Positions 63,577 through 64,000 of a stretch of 64,000 nt of DNA are shown one piece after another; position 1 is the stretch's first letter, and each line of letters opens with the position of its first letter. Under the pieces are notes generated by a model. It saw nothing but the letters and a program-made list of their open reading frames with translations. It was not told the DNA's origin and made no database searches. The position numbers and the translations under genes were made by a program. The stretch comes from Noviherbaspirillum aridicola (lineage in GTDB: Bacteria > Pseudomonadota > Gammaproteobacteria > Burkholderiales > Burkholderiaceae_D), in assembly GCF_019656455.1 (NCBI RefSeq), contig NZ_BPMK01000010.1:1-64000 (forward strand), given 5' to 3'.

Positions 63577-64000
63577 TGGAACACAGTATCCCGAGCGCCC
63601 GGGCAAGCTTCCCGGCAGGCGAAGCGCGTGTCGATCGGTCGGCCGCCTCGTGGCTGGCGACAGGGGCCGTGGCGGCCGCTTTTCTCTTTCCGTTTCTCTG
63701 GCCGCTGCATGCCTCGCCGATACAGAGTTTTGTGAATGAATGGCTGGCTGCGGTGCTGATGCTGCTGGCCGCAGGTGGCGGGGCGCTTGTCGCGCGGCGG
63801 CACGGGGACAGCCTTCCGATTCCGTTTGTCGGACTGGTATTCGGCGCACTGGCCGCGGTGATCGCGCTGCAGTGGGCGCTTGGACTGTTCACGCATTCAT
63901 CGAACGCGACCCTGCCCCTGATGGCCCTGTTGCTGGCGCTGCTCAGCGCCTGCGTCGGGACGATCTGCGCCCGTCACATTGGTCTGTCCCGGTTGTTGCC
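63576..64000 (+). CDS. PglL-like O-oligosaccharyltransferase / O-antigen ligase family protein (N-terminal part)
   Basis: The first 141 codons are present; the gene runs off the right edge. After a 24-residue cytoplasmic tail come four hydrophobic segments (about 25-44, 54-70, 81-100, 108-131). The segment PLHASPIQSFVNEWLAA resembles the start of PglL-type pilin glycosylation ligases of the Wzy/WaaL superfamily. The catalytic Wzy_C region is beyond the window. Its ATG shares a base with the stop of the assembly ATPase, so the two are coupled and a pilin or pseudopilin target is plausible. Confidence 0.7.
   Translation, partial: MEHSIPSARASFPAGEARVDRSAASWLATGAVAAAFLFPFLWPLHASPIQSFVNEWLAAVLMLLAAGGGALVARRHGDSLPIPFVGLVFGALAAVIALQWALGLFTHSSNATLPLMALLLALLSACVGTICARHIGLSRLL

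Overview
The window is GC-rich chromosomal DNA of a betaproteobacterium. Gene content and order (pst-phoUBR; carAB-greA; yhbY/rlmE-ftsH-folP-glmM; leuC-entericidin-leuD-leuB-asd-fimV-truA-trpFBA-accD-folC-SPOR-cvpA-purF) are those of Burkholderiales and fit best with the Oxalobacteraceae (Herbaspirillum/Noviherbaspirillum type). That placement is an inference from protein sequence style and synteny, not from a search. No prophage, insertion sequence, CRISPR array or rRNA is visible. Both ends cut genes: pstS on the left, a PglL-like O-oligosaccharyltransferase on the right.

Layout. 1-5821: phosphate uptake and its regulation (pstS end, pstC, pstA, pstB, phoU, phoB, phoR), all on +. 5873-10198: an orphan Fe(3+)-binding protein, a patatin phospholipase, an NlpC/P60 hydrolase, a receiver protein with a degenerate GGDEF domain, and a GlcG/HbpS-like protein. 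10246-21308: housekeeping run carA-carB-greA, a DUF4149 membrane protein, yhbY, rlmE, ftsH (with a sigma-32 type promoter), folP, glmM. 21375-21738: tRNA-Pro(UGG) and tRNA-Arg(UCU), each with its own promoter. 21755-29078: a wrbA-DUF2069-FAD oxidase-DUF4124 operon, a YihY membrane protein, an Mpo1-like protein, metY with an alpha/beta hydrolase, and a CBS protein. 29172-34319: a large sensor kinase and a receiver-DUF3369-GGDEF-EAL protein. 34608-54960: aroC, an MFS permease, an M48 lipoprotein protease, then the leucine/threonine-branch/tryptophan/fatty-acid/folate/purine run from leuC to purF. 55070-60333: a three-gene signalling block (PAS kinase, single receiver, REC-GAF-PAS-GGDEF-EAL) on -. 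60386-61777: a promoter, a SAM-II type riboswitch, an intrinsic terminator and a Cys/Met-metabolism PLP enzyme. 61873-64000: a MshE/GspE-type pilus ATPase with a c-di-GMP-binding N-terminus, then the start of the pilin-glycosylation-type ligase.

Themes. (i) Cyclic-di-GMP: one enzyme with intact GGDEF and EAL motifs, one EAL enzyme with a broken GGDEF, one receiver with a broken GGDEF, and a probable c-di-GMP-responsive assembly ATPase. (ii) Sulfur/methionine: metY and a second PLP transsulfuration-family enzyme that appears to be controlled by a SAM-II riboswitch. The riboswitch, with its well-placed promoter and downstream terminator, is the most interesting non-coding element. (iii) Compact operons with ATGA overlaps, and intrinsic terminators at most transcription-unit ends.
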